A program made the position numbers and the translations under genes. From Solibacillus sp040273735 (lineage in GTDB: Bacteria; Bacillota; Bacilli; Bacillales_A; Planococcaceae), in the NCBI RefSeq assembly GCF_040273735.1, contig NZ_JBELZM010000002.1:248001-312000 (forward strand): 64,000 bases of DNA, in the 5' to 3' direction. The notes below the pieces were generated by a model. The model ran no database searches, was not told where the DNA came from, and saw nothing but the letters and a program-made list of their open reading frames with translations. Below are positions 34,191 through 43,879 of the stretch, piece by piece (the stretch's first letter is position 1; each line of letters starts with the position of its first letter).

Positions 34191-35537
34191 ATGAAACATC
34201 GTTATTTACCAATGACGGAACAAGATAAACAAGAAATGTTAGACCGTATCGGGGTTGCGACAATTGATGAGCTTTTCGAGGATATTCCTGAGAAAGTTCG
34301 CTTCCAAGGAAGCTACAATATTAAACCTGCAAAGTCAGAAGCTGCTTTAATGAAGGAACTGGCACAACTCGCTTCAAAAAATAAAGATACAGCAAGCAAT
34401 GTTTCGTTTTTAGGTGCTGGTGTCTACAATCACTATAAACCGGTAATTGTCGATCACGTTATTTCACGTTCGGAATTCTATACTGCGTACACACCATATC
34501 AGCCGGAAATTTCTCAAGGTGAACTTCAAGCGATTTTTGAATTCCAGACGATGATCGCAGAATTGACAGGCATGGATATTGCAAACTCTTCTATGTATGA
34601 TGGCGGTACGGCATTGGCAGAAGCGGGTATGCTTGCTGCAGGTCATACACGTCGTGGTAAATTACTTGTTTCAGGGACTGTACATCCGGAGTATCAAGAT
34701 GTTGTGAAAATGTATGCAACAGGACAATCAATTGAAGTCGTTACAATTCCTGCAAAAGACGGTGTGACAGACATCGAAGCACTAAAAGACTTAATTGATG
34801 ATCAAACAGCTGGTGTAATCGTTCAATATCCGAACTTCTTTGGTCAAGTTGAAAACCTACAGCCGCTTGCAGACATTACACATGATGCAAAAGGATTATT
34901 TATCGTATCTGCAAACCCGTTAGCTCTTGGCGTTTTAACACCTCCTGGAAAATTAGGGGCAGATATTACTGTTGGGGATGCACAAGTATTCGGAATTGCT
35001 GAAGCATTCGGTGGTCCACACTGTGGTTATTTCGCTGTAACGAATAAGTTAATGCGTAAAGTACCGGGCCGTCTTGTTGGGGAAACAGTAGACCAAGATG
35101 GACGTCGTGGTTATGTATTGACATTGCAAGCACGTGAGCAGCACATTCGTCGTGACAAAGCGACATCTAATATTTGTTCTAACCAGGCATTGCTGGCACT
35201 TGCTTCTTCAGTAGCAATGACAGCCCTTGGAAAACAAGGTATGCAGGAAATGGCGAAACAAAATATCGTGAAGACACGCTTTGCTAAAAATGCTTTTGAA
35301 GCAGCTGGTTTTGAAGTTGCTTATCAAGGTGCACACTTCAACGAAATCGTAGTAAATACAAAGCATAATGTGACAATGCTAAACAAAGCATTAATCGAAA
35401 AAGGGATTATCGGCGGATTTGACTTAGGTCGTGTTTATCCACAATTAGAAAATCATGCACTCATTGCTGTTACGGAAATCCGTACAAAAGAAGAAATCGA
35501 GCAATTAGTTGCAGAAATGGGGGCTTACAATGCATAA
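34191..35537 (+). CDS. gcvPA: Glycine dehydrogenase (decarboxylating) subunit 1
   Basis: 448 aa from the ATG at 34191 with AAAGAGGG. It has the FLGAGVYNHYKP and YTPYQPEISQGELQ segments of the GcvP N-terminal half. With GcvPB it forms the P protein, which decarboxylates glycine and loads the aminomethyl group on lipoyl-GcvH. It lacks the PLP lysine, which is in GcvPB. It overlaps gcvPB by 8 bases. Confidence 0.96.
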   Translation: MKHRYLPMTEQDKQEMLDRIGVATIDELFEDIPEKVRFQGSYNIKPAKSEAALMKELAQLASKNKDTASNVSFLGAGVYNHYKPVIVDHVISRSEFYTAYTPYQPEISQGELQAIFEFQTMIAELTGMDIANSSMYDGGTALAEAGMLAAGHTRRGKLLVSGTVHPEYQDVVKMYATGQSIEVVTIPAKDGVTDIEALKDLIDDQTAGVIVQYPNFFGQVENLQPLADITHDAKGLFIVSANPLALGVLTPPGKLGADITVGDAQVFGIAEAFGGPHCGYFAVTNKLMRKVPGRLVGETVDQDGRRGYVLTLQAREQHIRRDKATSNICSNQALLALASSVAMTALGKQGMQEMAKQNIVKTRFAKNAFEAAGFEVAYQGAHFNEIVVNTKHNVTMLNKALIEKGIIGGFDLGRVYPQLENHALIAVTEIRTKEEIEQLVAEMGAYNA

Positions 35538-37011
35538 CGAAAACCAATCACTCATTTTCGAAATTACAAAACCAGGTCGTGTCGGCTACAACTTAGAGCC
35601 ATTGGATGTTCCTGATTTTGATCTAGAAGAACTTCTGCCGAAAGAGTTAGTACGCCAAGAAGCGGCTGAACTGCCGGAAGTTGCAGAATTAGATATTATG
35701 CGTCACTATACAGCACTTTCAAAACGTAACCACGGTGTGGATTCAGGCTTCTACCCGCTTGGTTCTTGTACGATGAAATACAATCCGAAAATCAATGAAA
35801 CGGTTGCACGCTATGCTGGTTTTGCCAATGTTCACCCATTACAAGATGAGTCAACAGTACAAGGTGCAATGGAATTATTATATGACCTGCAAACATCCCT
35901 TCAAGAAATTACAGGTATGGATGAAGTAACATTACAGCCGGCAGCAGGCGCACATGGTGAATGGACAGCATTAATGATGATCCGAGCATTCCATGAGGCA
36001 AATGGGGAAGGTCACCGTAACAAAGTAATCGTACCGGACTCAGCTCACGGTACAAACCCGGCTTCTGCTACAGTTGCAGGTTTTGAAACAATCACAATCA
36101 AATCAGGTGAAGACGGCTTAGTTGATCTTGAAGATTTACGCCGTGTTGTCGGTCCTGATACAGCAGCGCTTATGCTGACAAACCCGAACACTTTAGGCTT
36201 ATTCGAAGAAAATATTTTAGAAATGGCTGAAATCGTGCACGGTGTCGGCGGTAAGGTTTACTATGACGGCGCGAACTTAAACGCTGTTATGAGTAAAGCA
36301 CGTCCTGGCGACATGGGCTTTGACTGTGTTCACTTAAACTTACACAAAACATTTACAGGTCCACACGGTGGTGGTGGTCCGGGTTCAGGTCCAGTCGGGG
36401 TAAAAGCGGATTTAATCCCATTCCTGCCTAAACCAGTATTAGTGAAAAAAGAAGATGGTACATTCCACTTCGATTACAACCGTCCACAATCAATCGGTCG
36501 TGTAAAACCTTACTACGGAAACTTCGGCATTAATGTCCGTGCATATACGTATATCCGATCAATGGGACCAGATGGCTTAAAGGCTGTAACAGAATATGCT
36601 GTACTAAATGCAAACTACATGATGCGCCGTCTGGAAGAGCATTTTGATTTACCGTACGACCGTCATTGTAAGCATGAATTCGTGCTATCAGGCCGTCGTC
36701 AGAAAAAATTAGGTGTTCGTACATTGGATATAGCAAAACGCCTTCTTGATTTTGGCTACCATCCACCAACAGTATACTTCCCATTAAATGTGGAAGAGGG
36801 TATTATGATCGAGCCAACAGAAACAGAATCAAAAGAGACATTGGATGCATTCTGTGATGCAATGATTCAAATTGCTCAAGAAACAATCGATAACCCATCA
36901 ATCGTACAAGAAGCACCACATACAACGGTAATCAGCCGTTTAGATGAAACGCGTGCTGCACGTACACCGGTATTACGTTATACAAAAAAAGAAAAAGTAA
37001 CAATTTCATAA
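35530..37011 (+). CDS. gcvPB: Glycine dehydrogenase (decarboxylating) subunit 2
   Basis: 493 aa from the ATG at 35530. The PLP lysine is in HLNLHKTFTGPHGGGGPG; SHGTNPASA-like (AHGTNPASATVAG) and GFYPLGSCTMKYNP are also present. It is the catalytic half of the P protein. gcvH is not in the window and must lie elsewhere. The lipoate transferase LipM downstream supplies the lipoyl group that the system needs. Confidence 0.96.
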   Translation: MHNENQSLIFEITKPGRVGYNLEPLDVPDFDLEELLPKELVRQEAAELPEVAELDIMRHYTALSKRNHGVDSGFYPLGSCTMKYNPKINETVARYAGFANVHPLQDESTVQGAMELLYDLQTSLQEITGMDEVTLQPAAGAHGEWTALMMIRAFHEANGEGHRNKVIVPDSAHGTNPASATVAGFETITIKSGEDGLVDLEDLRRVVGPDTAALMLTNPNTLGLFEENILEMAEIVHGVGGKVYYDGANLNAVMSKARPGDMGFDCVHLNLHKTFTGPHGGGGPGSGPVGVKADLIPFLPKPVLVKKEDGTFHFDYNRPQSIGRVKPYYGNFGINVRAYTYIRSMGPDGLKAVTEYAVLNANYMMRRLEEHFDLPYDRHCKHEFVLSGRRQKKLGVRTLDIAKRLLDFGYHPPTVYFPLNVEEGIMIEPTETESKETLDAFCDAMIQIAQETIDNPSIVQEAPHTTVISRLDETRAARTPVLRYTKKEKVTIS

Positions 37012-37018
37012 ATTGTGA

Positions 37019-37052
37019 CAAAAAGGTCAGAGTTGTTTTCTGACCTTTTTTC
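37019..37052 (+). terminator. Terminator of the gcv operon
   Basis: AAAAGGTCAG and CTGACCTTTT arms followed by TT and more T. Confidence 0.88.
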
Positions 37053-37182
37053 TATGAGTAAGGTTAGACTTCTAACGTGTCACTATATAATAGTAGGAAC
37101 TGCTGATATTCAGACTATTTCAATTCGTTGGGCAGGTGAATGAAAATTAAAAAGCCCTCTACGATGTAGAGAACTTTTAGAA

Positions 37183-37566
37183 TTAGTTTTTCGATTTAAC
37201 TTTACCTGTCCAAGTTTTGAAACCACCTTGTAATTGGAACAGTTGGCTATAGCCTTTTTTCTTTAATGTCAGCGCTGCTCGTGCACTACGACCAGAGTTT
37301 TGGCAATAAAGGTATACAGGCAGGTCTGGACGGATTTCTTTATGACGTGTATTAAGTTGCGTCATCGGAATGTTTCGAGCACCTAAGATGTGTCCCGCTT
37401 CAAATTCTTTAGGTTCGCGTAAATCGATTAATTGTGCTTTACGGTAGCCTTCAATAAATTGCTCCTGTGTTAAATTTGTTACGGATTTTTTCAAGCGCAT
37501 AGAGTTGATTACTACGTAAGCAACGATTACTACTAAAATTACTAGAATCGTATATAAAATTGTCAC
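37183..37566 (-). CDS. Membrane-anchored rhodanese-like protein (YqhL type)
   Basis: 127 aa: an N-terminal membrane helix (ILYTILVILVVIVAYVVI) and one rhodanese domain (LIDLREPKEFEAGHILGARNIP, active-site loop YCQNSGRSARAA, GGFKTW). It may transfer sulfane sulfur at the membrane face. The substrate is unknown. It lies between the gcv operon and lipM as YqhL does in B. subtilis. Its weak terminator hairpin is at about 37150-37175. Confidence 0.87.
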   Translation of the reverse strand: MTILYTILVILVVIVAYVVINSMRLKKSVTNLTQEQFIEGYRKAQLIDLREPKEFEAGHILGARNIPMTQLNTRHKEIRPDLPVYLYCQNSGRSARAALTLKKKGYSQLFQLQGGFKTWTGKVKSKN

Positions 37567-37665
37567 TGCGATATTGCCCCTTTCTTTCTGTACTATCTAT
37601 TATAAGAGATGAACTAGAGTTAGTCGAGCGAGTTTGTTAAAATGAATTGGTGGAGGCGAAAAATT

Positions 37666-38499
37666 GTGAAAAAACAATGGTATTTTATAAATTCGGGTCC
37701 ATGCAGCCCGGCCTATAACATGGCACTGGATGAAGCATTGCTGGATTGGCATAGCCAAGGGGAAATCCCGCCGGTTATTCGTTTTTATGAGTGGAATCCT
37801 GCAACATTATCAATCGGTTATTTCCAGCAAGTACATAAAGATATTAATTTAGAAGCTGTAAAAAAGCAAAACTTAGGTTTCATCCGTCGACCTACAGGTG
37901 GACGTGCCGTTTTACATGACCAGGAGCTTACATATTCAGTGATTGTGTCAGAGAGCTACCCAAATATGCCGGAAACCGTTACAGAGGCATATCGTGTCAT
38001 TAGCGAAGGAATTTTACAAGGGTTCCGTCTTTTAGGACTGGACGCTTATTTTAGTGTGCCGGAGACGAAGGAACAACTGGATGATCTGAAGAAACCGAAG
38101 AGCGCGGTATGTTTTGATGCGCCGAGCTGGTATGAGCTTGTGGTTGAAGGGAAAAAAGTAGCGGGCAGTGCGCAAACACGTCAAAAAGGTGTAATTTTGC
38201 AGCATGGCGCCATTTTACTTGATCTGAACGAAGAACTGCTGCTATCGGTATTTAATTTTGCTACGGCTGAGGCTAAAGAAAAAATGCGGAAAAAGTTACC
38301 CGAAAAAGCGGTTGCGATGAATCAGTTTGTCGACACACCATTCACAGTCGAGCAATGTGTAGACGCATTTTCTAAAGGATTTGAAATAGCTTTGAACATA
38401 GAACTAATTCCTTATGTATTAACAGAGCAGCAAACTCAATATGTAGAACAATTGATGCAAAATAAATATTTGACAGATGAATGGAATTTCAAAAAATAG
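37666..38499 (+). CDS. lipM: Octanoyltransferase LipM
   Basis: 277 aa from the GTG at 37666, with GGAGG 9 bases ahead; a longer frame from 37642 covers that site. BPL/LplA-fold: RRPTGGRAVLHDQELTYSV, the nucleophilic cysteine in KSAVCFDAPSWYELVVEGKKVAGSAQ, and LQHGAILLDL. LipM moves octanoate from ACP to GcvH, starting lipoate synthesis. Its place next to gcvTPA-PB fits. The LplA-type ligase alternative is less likely because of the cysteine position. Confidence 0.9.
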   Translation: MKKQWYFINSGPCSPAYNMALDEALLDWHSQGEIPPVIRFYEWNPATLSIGYFQQVHKDINLEAVKKQNLGFIRRPTGGRAVLHDQELTYSVIVSESYPNMPETVTEAYRVISEGILQGFRLLGLDAYFSVPETKEQLDDLKKPKSAVCFDAPSWYELVVEGKKVAGSAQTRQKGVILQHGAILLDLNEELLLSVFNFATAEAKEKMRKKLPEKAVAMNQFVDTPFTVEQCVDAFSKGFEIALNIELIPYVLTEQQTQYVEQLMQNKYLTDEWNFKK

Positions 38500-38761
38500 A
38501 TTACGAACGTGTGTTTTTATTTTTTGCAAAAAAATTTTTATACCCGAAACGTTGATATAGATGGATTCAACAAAAACAAAAAAAAATCAACCCCTTGTTT
38601 GAAAAAAAGATTTATTGTAATCTTTTTTAAGTGAAATTATATAACCCAACATATAGAATGGTATTTAATAAATTAGCACAATATATGGTATAAAATGTGT
38701 TTAGTTTACATTCGTGAAGGGAACCTTAAAATTATTAAATCGTTCAAAGGGGGCTTACGCG

Positions 38762-41329
38762 GTGGCAAGTGTTTTAGAACAATCCATCCAAGTCAATCAA
38801 TTAAATCAAGATATTGAGCAATTTCCTCAAGTGCACCCGATCACACCGGATATGCATATTACGCATAAAGGTGTATCTCGTCTTGTAATGATTGACCGTT
38901 ATTCTTTTAAAGATACGGAAAAGAAAACATTAAAAACAGGGGATTTTGTTGTTTTGACAGTTAAACAAGATCCTAAATTCCCGGCGCGTGGACTTGGCAT
39001 TATTCATTCGATTAATCAGGAAAAGAAAACCGCCCTTATTAAAATTGACGAAGATTACCGTCATGTATTAGAAGGCGAAGAACAAGAGACAGGTATTATC
39101 GAACGGTCATTGGATATTATTGAAAAGCCGCTCGAAATTTTTTATGAGCAAATTGCGAAGCGTAATGCGACAGGCTTAGCCTCAGTTGAAAAAACAGAAG
39201 AAAAGCGCAAGGAATGGTTCGGGAAGTTTTACGAAGAGCTTGTGTCGATGAACTTTATCCCTGCAGGACGTGTAATTTACGGAGCAGGTTCAGAAACAGA
39301 AGTAACATTCTTCAACTGTTATGTAATGCCATTTGTAGCCGATTCCCGTGAAGGCATCAGTGATCACCGCAAGCAAGTAATGGAAATTATGAGCCGTGGT
39401 GGTGGTGTTGGTACGAACGGTTCGACACTTCGCCCTCGCAATACATTGGCACGCGGTGTAAACGGTAAATCAAGCGGATCAGTAAGCTGGCTAGATGATA
39501 TTGCCAAACTGACACATCTTGTTGAGCAAGGTGGATCGAGACGTGGAGCCCAAATGATTATGCTGGCAGATTGGCATCCGGATATTGTGGAGTTTATCAT
39601 TTCAAAAATGCAAAATCCGCGTATTCTGCGTTATTTGATCGAGAATACAGCAGACGAAACAATTATTCGTCTTGCAAAAGAAAAATTAAAATTCAAGCCT
39701 TTAACACAGCAGGAAGATGCGATGTATCAAGGCATTGTGAACTATAAAAATATTGAAGGTTTTGGCGGATTTAACGAAGCGATTATTCGTGACGCTGAAA
39801 CAAAGCTGCGTGATGGCGGAACGTATTCAGTCCATAATCCGGATTTCCTGACAGGCGCTAATATTTCGGTTACATTAACAAAAGAGTTTATGGATGCTGT
39901 AGAAAACGATCAGGACTTCGAATTGCGCTTCCCGGATGTAGAGAACTACACTCCGGCTCAAATGCTGGATTACAATGAAAAATGGCATGAAGTTGGCGAT
40001 GTTCGCGAGTGGGAGAAACTTGGTTACCCGGTTCGTACGTACCGCACTATCAAAGCAAAAGAACTGTGGAATTTAATCAATGTCTGCGCAACATATGCAG
40101 CAGAACCGGGGATTTTCTTCATTGATAACGCCAACGACATGACAAACGCAAAAGCGTACGGTCAGAAAGTTGTTGCGACAAATCCGTGCGGAGAACAACC
40201 ATTAGCACCATATTCCGTTTGTAACTTAGCTGCTGTTAACCTGGCGAAGTTTGCAAACAAAGAAACGAAAACAGTTGATTTTGAAGCGTTACGCAAAACG
40301 GTAAAAGTTGGCGTACGTATGCAGGACAATGTTATCGATGCAACACCGTACTTCCTGGAAGAAAATAAAAAGCAGGCACTAGGTGAACGTCGAGTTGGTC
40401 TTGGTGTAATGGGTCTTGCCGATTTGTTAATCTACTGTGAAAAAGAATACGGTTCTGAAGAAGGCAATGCACTAGTAGATGAAATCTTCAAGACAATTGC
40501 GGTTGCAGCGTATGAAGAGTCCGTTGAACTGGCAACAGAGCGAGGCAGCTTCCCGTTCCTTGAAGGACAAACAGAAGCTGAAACAGCACGTTTACGTGAA
40601 GCATTCATTAACACAGGCTTCATGAAAAAAATGCCACAGCAGATTCGCGAAAATATTGTGGCAAACGGTATTCGTAACTCGCATTTATTGACGGTGGCGC
40701 CAACTGGATCCACAGGTACAATGGTCGGAGTTGCAACAGGGCTTGAACCTTACTTCAGCTTCACTTACTATCGTTCAGGTCGTCTAGGGAAGTTTATTGA
40801 AGTAAAAGCTGAAATTGTAAAAGAGTATTTAGATGCGAACCCGGGTGTGGATGAGAATAATTTACCGGACTGGTTCAAATCATCAATGGAACTTTCTGCT
40901 GAAGCACATGCAGATGTTCAATGTATCATTCAGAACTGGATTGATTCATCAATTTCGAAAACAGTAAACGCACCAAAAGGCTATGGAGTAGAGCAAGTAC
41001 AAAAAGTGTACGAGCGTCTATACCGTGGCGGTGCTAAAGGTGGTACAGTGTATGTCGATGGATCTCGTGATACACAAGTATTAACTTTAAAAGCTGAAGA
41101 AGCAAATTCAGATGAGCAATTAGAGTTTGAAGAATTAAAACAATCGGAAGACCAAGTTAAACGTCAAGTGGTGTTAGTGGATACAATTAAACCATTAACA
41201 GATACTGACGTGACAATTGGTTCTGAAGTTGGCAATACATGCCCGGTTTGCCGTCAAGGTACGGTGGAAGAAATGGGCGGCTGCAACACATGTACAAACT
41301 GCGGTGCGCAGCTGAAATGCGGTTTATAA
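38762..41329 (+). CDS. nrdJ: Vitamin B12-dependent ribonucleotide reductase
   Basis: 855 aa from the GTG at 38762 with AAAGGGGG at 8 bases. Class II large subunit: FFNCYVMPF (first redox Cys), NPCGEQPLAPYSVCNL with the radical cysteine, LTVAPTGSTGTMVG, and a C-terminal zinc-ribbon-like CPVCRQG...CNTCTNCGAQLKCGL that recycles the disulfide. It makes dNTPs without oxygen using adenosylcobalamin. The 260-base leader (38500-38761) shows no cobalamin riboswitch to my eye, only AT-rich DNA. Confidence 0.95.
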   Translation: MASVLEQSIQVNQLNQDIEQFPQVHPITPDMHITHKGVSRLVMIDRYSFKDTEKKTLKTGDFVVLTVKQDPKFPARGLGIIHSINQEKKTALIKIDEDYRHVLEGEEQETGIIERSLDIIEKPLEIFYEQIAKRNATGLASVEKTEEKRKEWFGKFYEELVSMNFIPAGRVIYGAGSETEVTFFNCYVMPFVADSREGISDHRKQVMEIMSRGGGVGTNGSTLRPRNTLARGVNGKSSGSVSWLDDIAKLTHLVEQGGSRRGAQMIMLADWHPDIVEFIISKMQNPRILRYLIENTADETIIRLAKEKLKFKPLTQQEDAMYQGIVNYKNIEGFGGFNEAIIRDAETKLRDGGTYSVHNPDFLTGANISVTLTKEFMDAVENDQDFELRFPDVENYTPAQMLDYNEKWHEVGDVREWEKLGYPVRTYRTIKAKELWNLINVCATYAAEPGIFFIDNANDMTNAKAYGQKVVATNPCGEQPLAPYSVCNLAAVNLAKFANKETKTVDFEALRKTVKVGVRMQDNVIDATPYFLEENKKQALGERRVGLGVMGLADLLIYCEKEYGSEEGNALVDEIFKTIAVAAYEESVELATERGSFPFLEGQTEAETARLREAFINTGFMKKMPQQIRENIVANGIRNSHLLTVAPTGSTGTMVGVATGLEPYFSFTYYRSGRLGKFIEVKAEIVKEYLDANPGVDENNLPDWFKSSMELSAEAHADVQCIIQNWIDSSISKTVNAPKGYGVEQVQKVYERLYRGGAKGGTVYVDGSRDTQVLTLKAEEANSDEQLEFEELKQSEDQVKRQVVLVDTIKPLTDTDVTIGSEVGNTCPVCRQGTVEEMGGCNTCTNCGAQLKCGL

Positions 41330-41336
41330 AATAAAG

Positions 41337-41376
41337 AAACGCAACCCATATAATATGGGTTGCGTTTTGCTTTTTG
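41337..41376 (+). terminator. Terminator of nrdJ
   Basis: AAACGCAACCCATA and TATGGGTTGCGTTTT arms, then GCTTTTT. Confidence 0.9.
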
Positions 41377-41399
41377 GAAAGATACTCACCACACTCACC

Positions 41400-42176
41400 C
41401 TAAAAACGTAACCGGCCGGTAGCAGGACTTACTAATGGCCATGCACGTACGTCGATTTTTTTAGAGAAGTGCAGGATCGGCTGATCATTTTCCAAAATAA
41501 TTCCTTGCTTGGACAGCGTTGTATTAAGGGTGATTTCACCTTCTGCTTGTTGTAAAATCCATGGGTGGTGCAAAATATCACAGCGCACCGGGACACCTGA
41601 AGCATTTAATGTGTAGAAGCAGTAACGCTCTGCCATCCATTCTTCAAATGATCCTTTTACCGCGATAAACGGTTCGGAAACGGGATTATAGCGGGCCGCG
41701 AATACAATGTCTGATTGATCGCGCCTTTTGCTTTCAAACAGTACGGTATCTCCTAAATTTTTAATTTCCATCTTAGCGTAATGATACGGTAAATGGAAAA
41801 ATGTCCGGGCACCTTTTACAGCCGGCCAATTATCCGCATCTAAACTGAAAAAATAAATGCCCGGTTTTCCATCAATCGTTACATAGGTGCGCACATTAAG
41901 TTCAGGAAATTCAGCGGTACCTGGAACTGGCGGCAATCCTCGAAGCCTCACACCGGACATGCGAAACGGGACAATCCCAACCCAGCACACACCGTCATAT
42001 GCATCTAATTCCATCGCATTTGGAACTAACTTCCGTAAAACCTCATATTTAACGGGATAATGGGCGAATAACAAGTCACTCCACGTTTGTTTCATCCCCC
42101 AAGGTAAATTCGGCAGTCGCCAAGGACGATGACTGTCATCCCATCTGTTTTCTTTTATGTTTAGGAGCTCCACCAC
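41400..42176 (-). CDS. DUF2071 protein (YqjF-like)
   Basis: 258 aa, soluble. Family segments: RPWRLPNLPWGMKQTWSDLLFAHYPV, CWVGIVPFRMSGVRLRGLPPVPGTAEFPELNVRTYV, FFSLDADNWPAVKGARTFFHLPYHYA. The acetoacetate-decarboxylase-like fold is known for the family, the reaction is not. It is part of a minus-strand pair with the oxygenase upstream (50 bases apart). Confidence 0.85.
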   Translation of the reverse strand: MVELLNIKENRWDDSHRPWRLPNLPWGMKQTWSDLLFAHYPVKYEVLRKLVPNAMELDAYDGVCWVGIVPFRMSGVRLRGLPPVPGTAEFPELNVRTYVTIDGKPGIYFFSLDADNWPAVKGARTFFHLPYHYAKMEIKNLGDTVLFESKRRDQSDIVFAARYNPVSEPFIAVKGSFEEWMAERYCFYTLNASGVPVRCDILHHPWILQQAEGEITLNTTLSKQGIILENDQPILHFSKKIDVRAWPLVSPATGRLRF

Positions 42177-42229
42177 AGATAGTCACTTCCTTCACATCTA
42201 TTGTATTTGATAAAATTTCTTGAACCGGA

Positions 42230-42865
42230 TTAAAACCGTTCACGGATTTGTTTTTTCCGCATCCATTGGGTAGCAACCCATTTCTCGCCTCGTATTACTG
42301 GCTCACCGCTATGAAGGGTAAGTTCATTTAATTTTTGATTATTGTAGAAATATTCAAAGTAGACCGCTGAACCTCTCTCCGGTACAGTTACGATACCCAA
42401 ATTAGGAAACGTTGTAACGCCTCCTTCTTCCACATTATTTAAGTAGACTACTAACGTGCTAATGCGATTATTACTGCTTGAAGGGTGATTTGGACCGAAG
42501 AAATCAAAGTGTGCCTTGAATTCCTGACCGGGTTCGTAATGTAAAACTTGTAGACCCTCGGCATGTTCGATTGGAAGATGCATCAGGCTGCTAATACGTT
42601 TTTCGATTACTGAAATAAGCGGATTTTCATTTTCCTCAAAAAACATACCACTGCTCGTACGAATCGGACTTACTTCTTTTTTTGCTAATTTGGATCTTTC
42701 CAAACGCGAAGAAGCACAATCGATTAAATTCTGACATTCCTCATCACTTAAAACATTCGAAAACTTTACAATGAGCGGTTCTTCATTAAGAACTTCTGCT
42801 GTTATCGTACGATTGTCAAGTGAATAAACAGATTGAATAGGTAAAATCGAAACTTCTGTTGTCAT
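42230..42865 (-). CDS. 2OG-Fe(II) oxygenase, prolyl 4-hydroxylase family
   Basis: 211 aa with the facial triad H-x-D in FKAHFDFFGPNHPSSSNN and the distal His/Lys in LHSGEPVIRGEKWVATQWMR, plus RISTLVVYLNNVEEGGVTTFPNLG. Bacillus P4H homologues hydroxylate prolines, for instance in collagen-like proteins or EF-Tu; the target here is unknown. Single domain, no signal peptide. Confidence 0.9.
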   Translation of the reverse strand: MTTEVSILPIQSVYSLDNRTITAEVLNEEPLIVKFSNVLSDEECQNLIDCASSRLERSKLAKKEVSPIRTSSGMFFEENENPLISVIEKRISSLMHLPIEHAEGLQVLHYEPGQEFKAHFDFFGPNHPSSSNNRISTLVVYLNNVEEGGVTTFPNLGIVTVPERGSAVYFEYFYNNQKLNELTLHSGEPVIRGEKWVATQWMRKKQIRERF

Positions 42866-43177
42866 ATGTTATATCCTTCCGCAATTGCTTCAAAGTTAGT
42901 ACAAAAACATTACTCTCACTTTTTATGTAGGATAAGAATGTATTTCTACTTCGATACATATTATACCATTTAATTGAATTTAATGGTATTTAAGTAATGG
43001 GGTAATAATAAAAAAAAATTATGACTGATTCCTAAGTGCTAGTATTTGTAAGTTTTAACTAGCAATTAAGATTGATAAGAAGAAGTTATGGATTTACATA
43101 AATAACCTATTATTTTGTTTATGTCTTATTTAAAGTAAAATAATGGAATAAGAGTGAGCTATGGAGGAGGAAAGCAA

Positions 43178-43540
43178 ATGATTATTGGATTACACCATGC
43201 ACAAATAACAATTCCCCAAGGTACTGAGGAAGCAGGGAAAAATTTTTATTGCAAAGTTTTAGGTTTAAATGAAATTTCAAAACCTTCTGCACTGCAGGGG
43301 CGAGGGGGCTTTTGGCTGCAAGTAGGAAATCAGGAAGTGCATGTAGGAACAGAAGATGGCTTTAATCGGCTCACTACTAAAGCGCATCTCGCCTACGAAG
43401 TTGAAGATATTTCCTATTGGAGAAAAGTATTGTTGGAAAATGAGATCGAGATTTTGGACTCCGTACCTATTCCTAATTATGAACGGTTTGAGCTTAGAGA
43501 CCCTTTCGGAAATAGAGTTGAGATGATTCAACAAATCTAA
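43178..43540 (+). CDS. VOC/glyoxalase superfamily protein
   Basis: 120 aa from the ATG at 43178, behind GGAGGAGG. Two beta-alpha-beta-beta-beta halves: LHHAQITIPQGTEEAGKNFYCKVLGL and HLAYEVEDISYWRKVLLENEIEIL, ending FELRDPFGNRVEMIQQI. Metal ligands could be His8, His53 and Glu114 positions, as in VOC dioxygenases and fosfomycin-resistance-like proteins. The substrate is unknown. It is convergent with a tiny membrane protein gene. Confidence 0.85.
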   Translation: MIIGLHHAQITIPQGTEEAGKNFYCKVLGLNEISKPSALQGRGGFWLQVGNQEVHVGTEDGFNRLTTKAHLAYEVEDISYWRKVLLENEIEILDSVPIPNYERFELRDPFGNRVEMIQQI

Positions 43541-43541
43541 T

Positions 43542-43691
43542 TTATTGCAGTCTATTCTTATTGTCCACATCAGAATTTGATAATAGCCCAATGATTTCTT
43601 TATTCTGCGAACGTATGTCTTTGAGGATTCTTTCAATTGCCAATGTGGTAAAGGTAATGACGATTAGTAACGCAAATATTAGAAAGCCCAT
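43542..43691 (-). CDS. Small membrane protein, 49 aa
   Basis: Minus-strand frame with ATG at 43691 behind GGGGG. MGFLIFALLIVITFTTLAIE forms one membrane helix, followed by a charged amphipathic tail (RILKDIRSQNKEIIGLLSNS). It fits exactly between the VOC gene and trhO and ends one base after the VOC stop. No family recognised. Confidence 0.6.
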   Translation of the reverse strand: MGFLIFALLIVITFTTLAIERILKDIRSQNKEIIGLLSNSDVDNKNRLQ

Positions 43692-43879
43692 TTTTGTAAC
43701 CCCCTATTCTCAAAATAGTTTTTCAAACATTATATCAATGTTAAGTAGAATAGTTAATTATTTCTAATAACCTCCGTCTAATTAATGCTGGTAAATTTAT
43801 CGGAAATCGCGTATCATTGTATGGTAGTTTTAAACTATCAGGTATATCCTGCAAATATATTGAATGATAGGTGAAAAAA

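Noticed and set aside
38500..38761. Cobalamin riboswitch in front of nrdJ
   Set aside because: I looked for the conserved B12-box pattern (GCCACTG type) and did not see it.
43561..43767. Plus-strand 68-codon frame after the VOC gene
   Set aside because: TTG start without a ribosome site; the opposite strand has a better-supported 49-aa gene.
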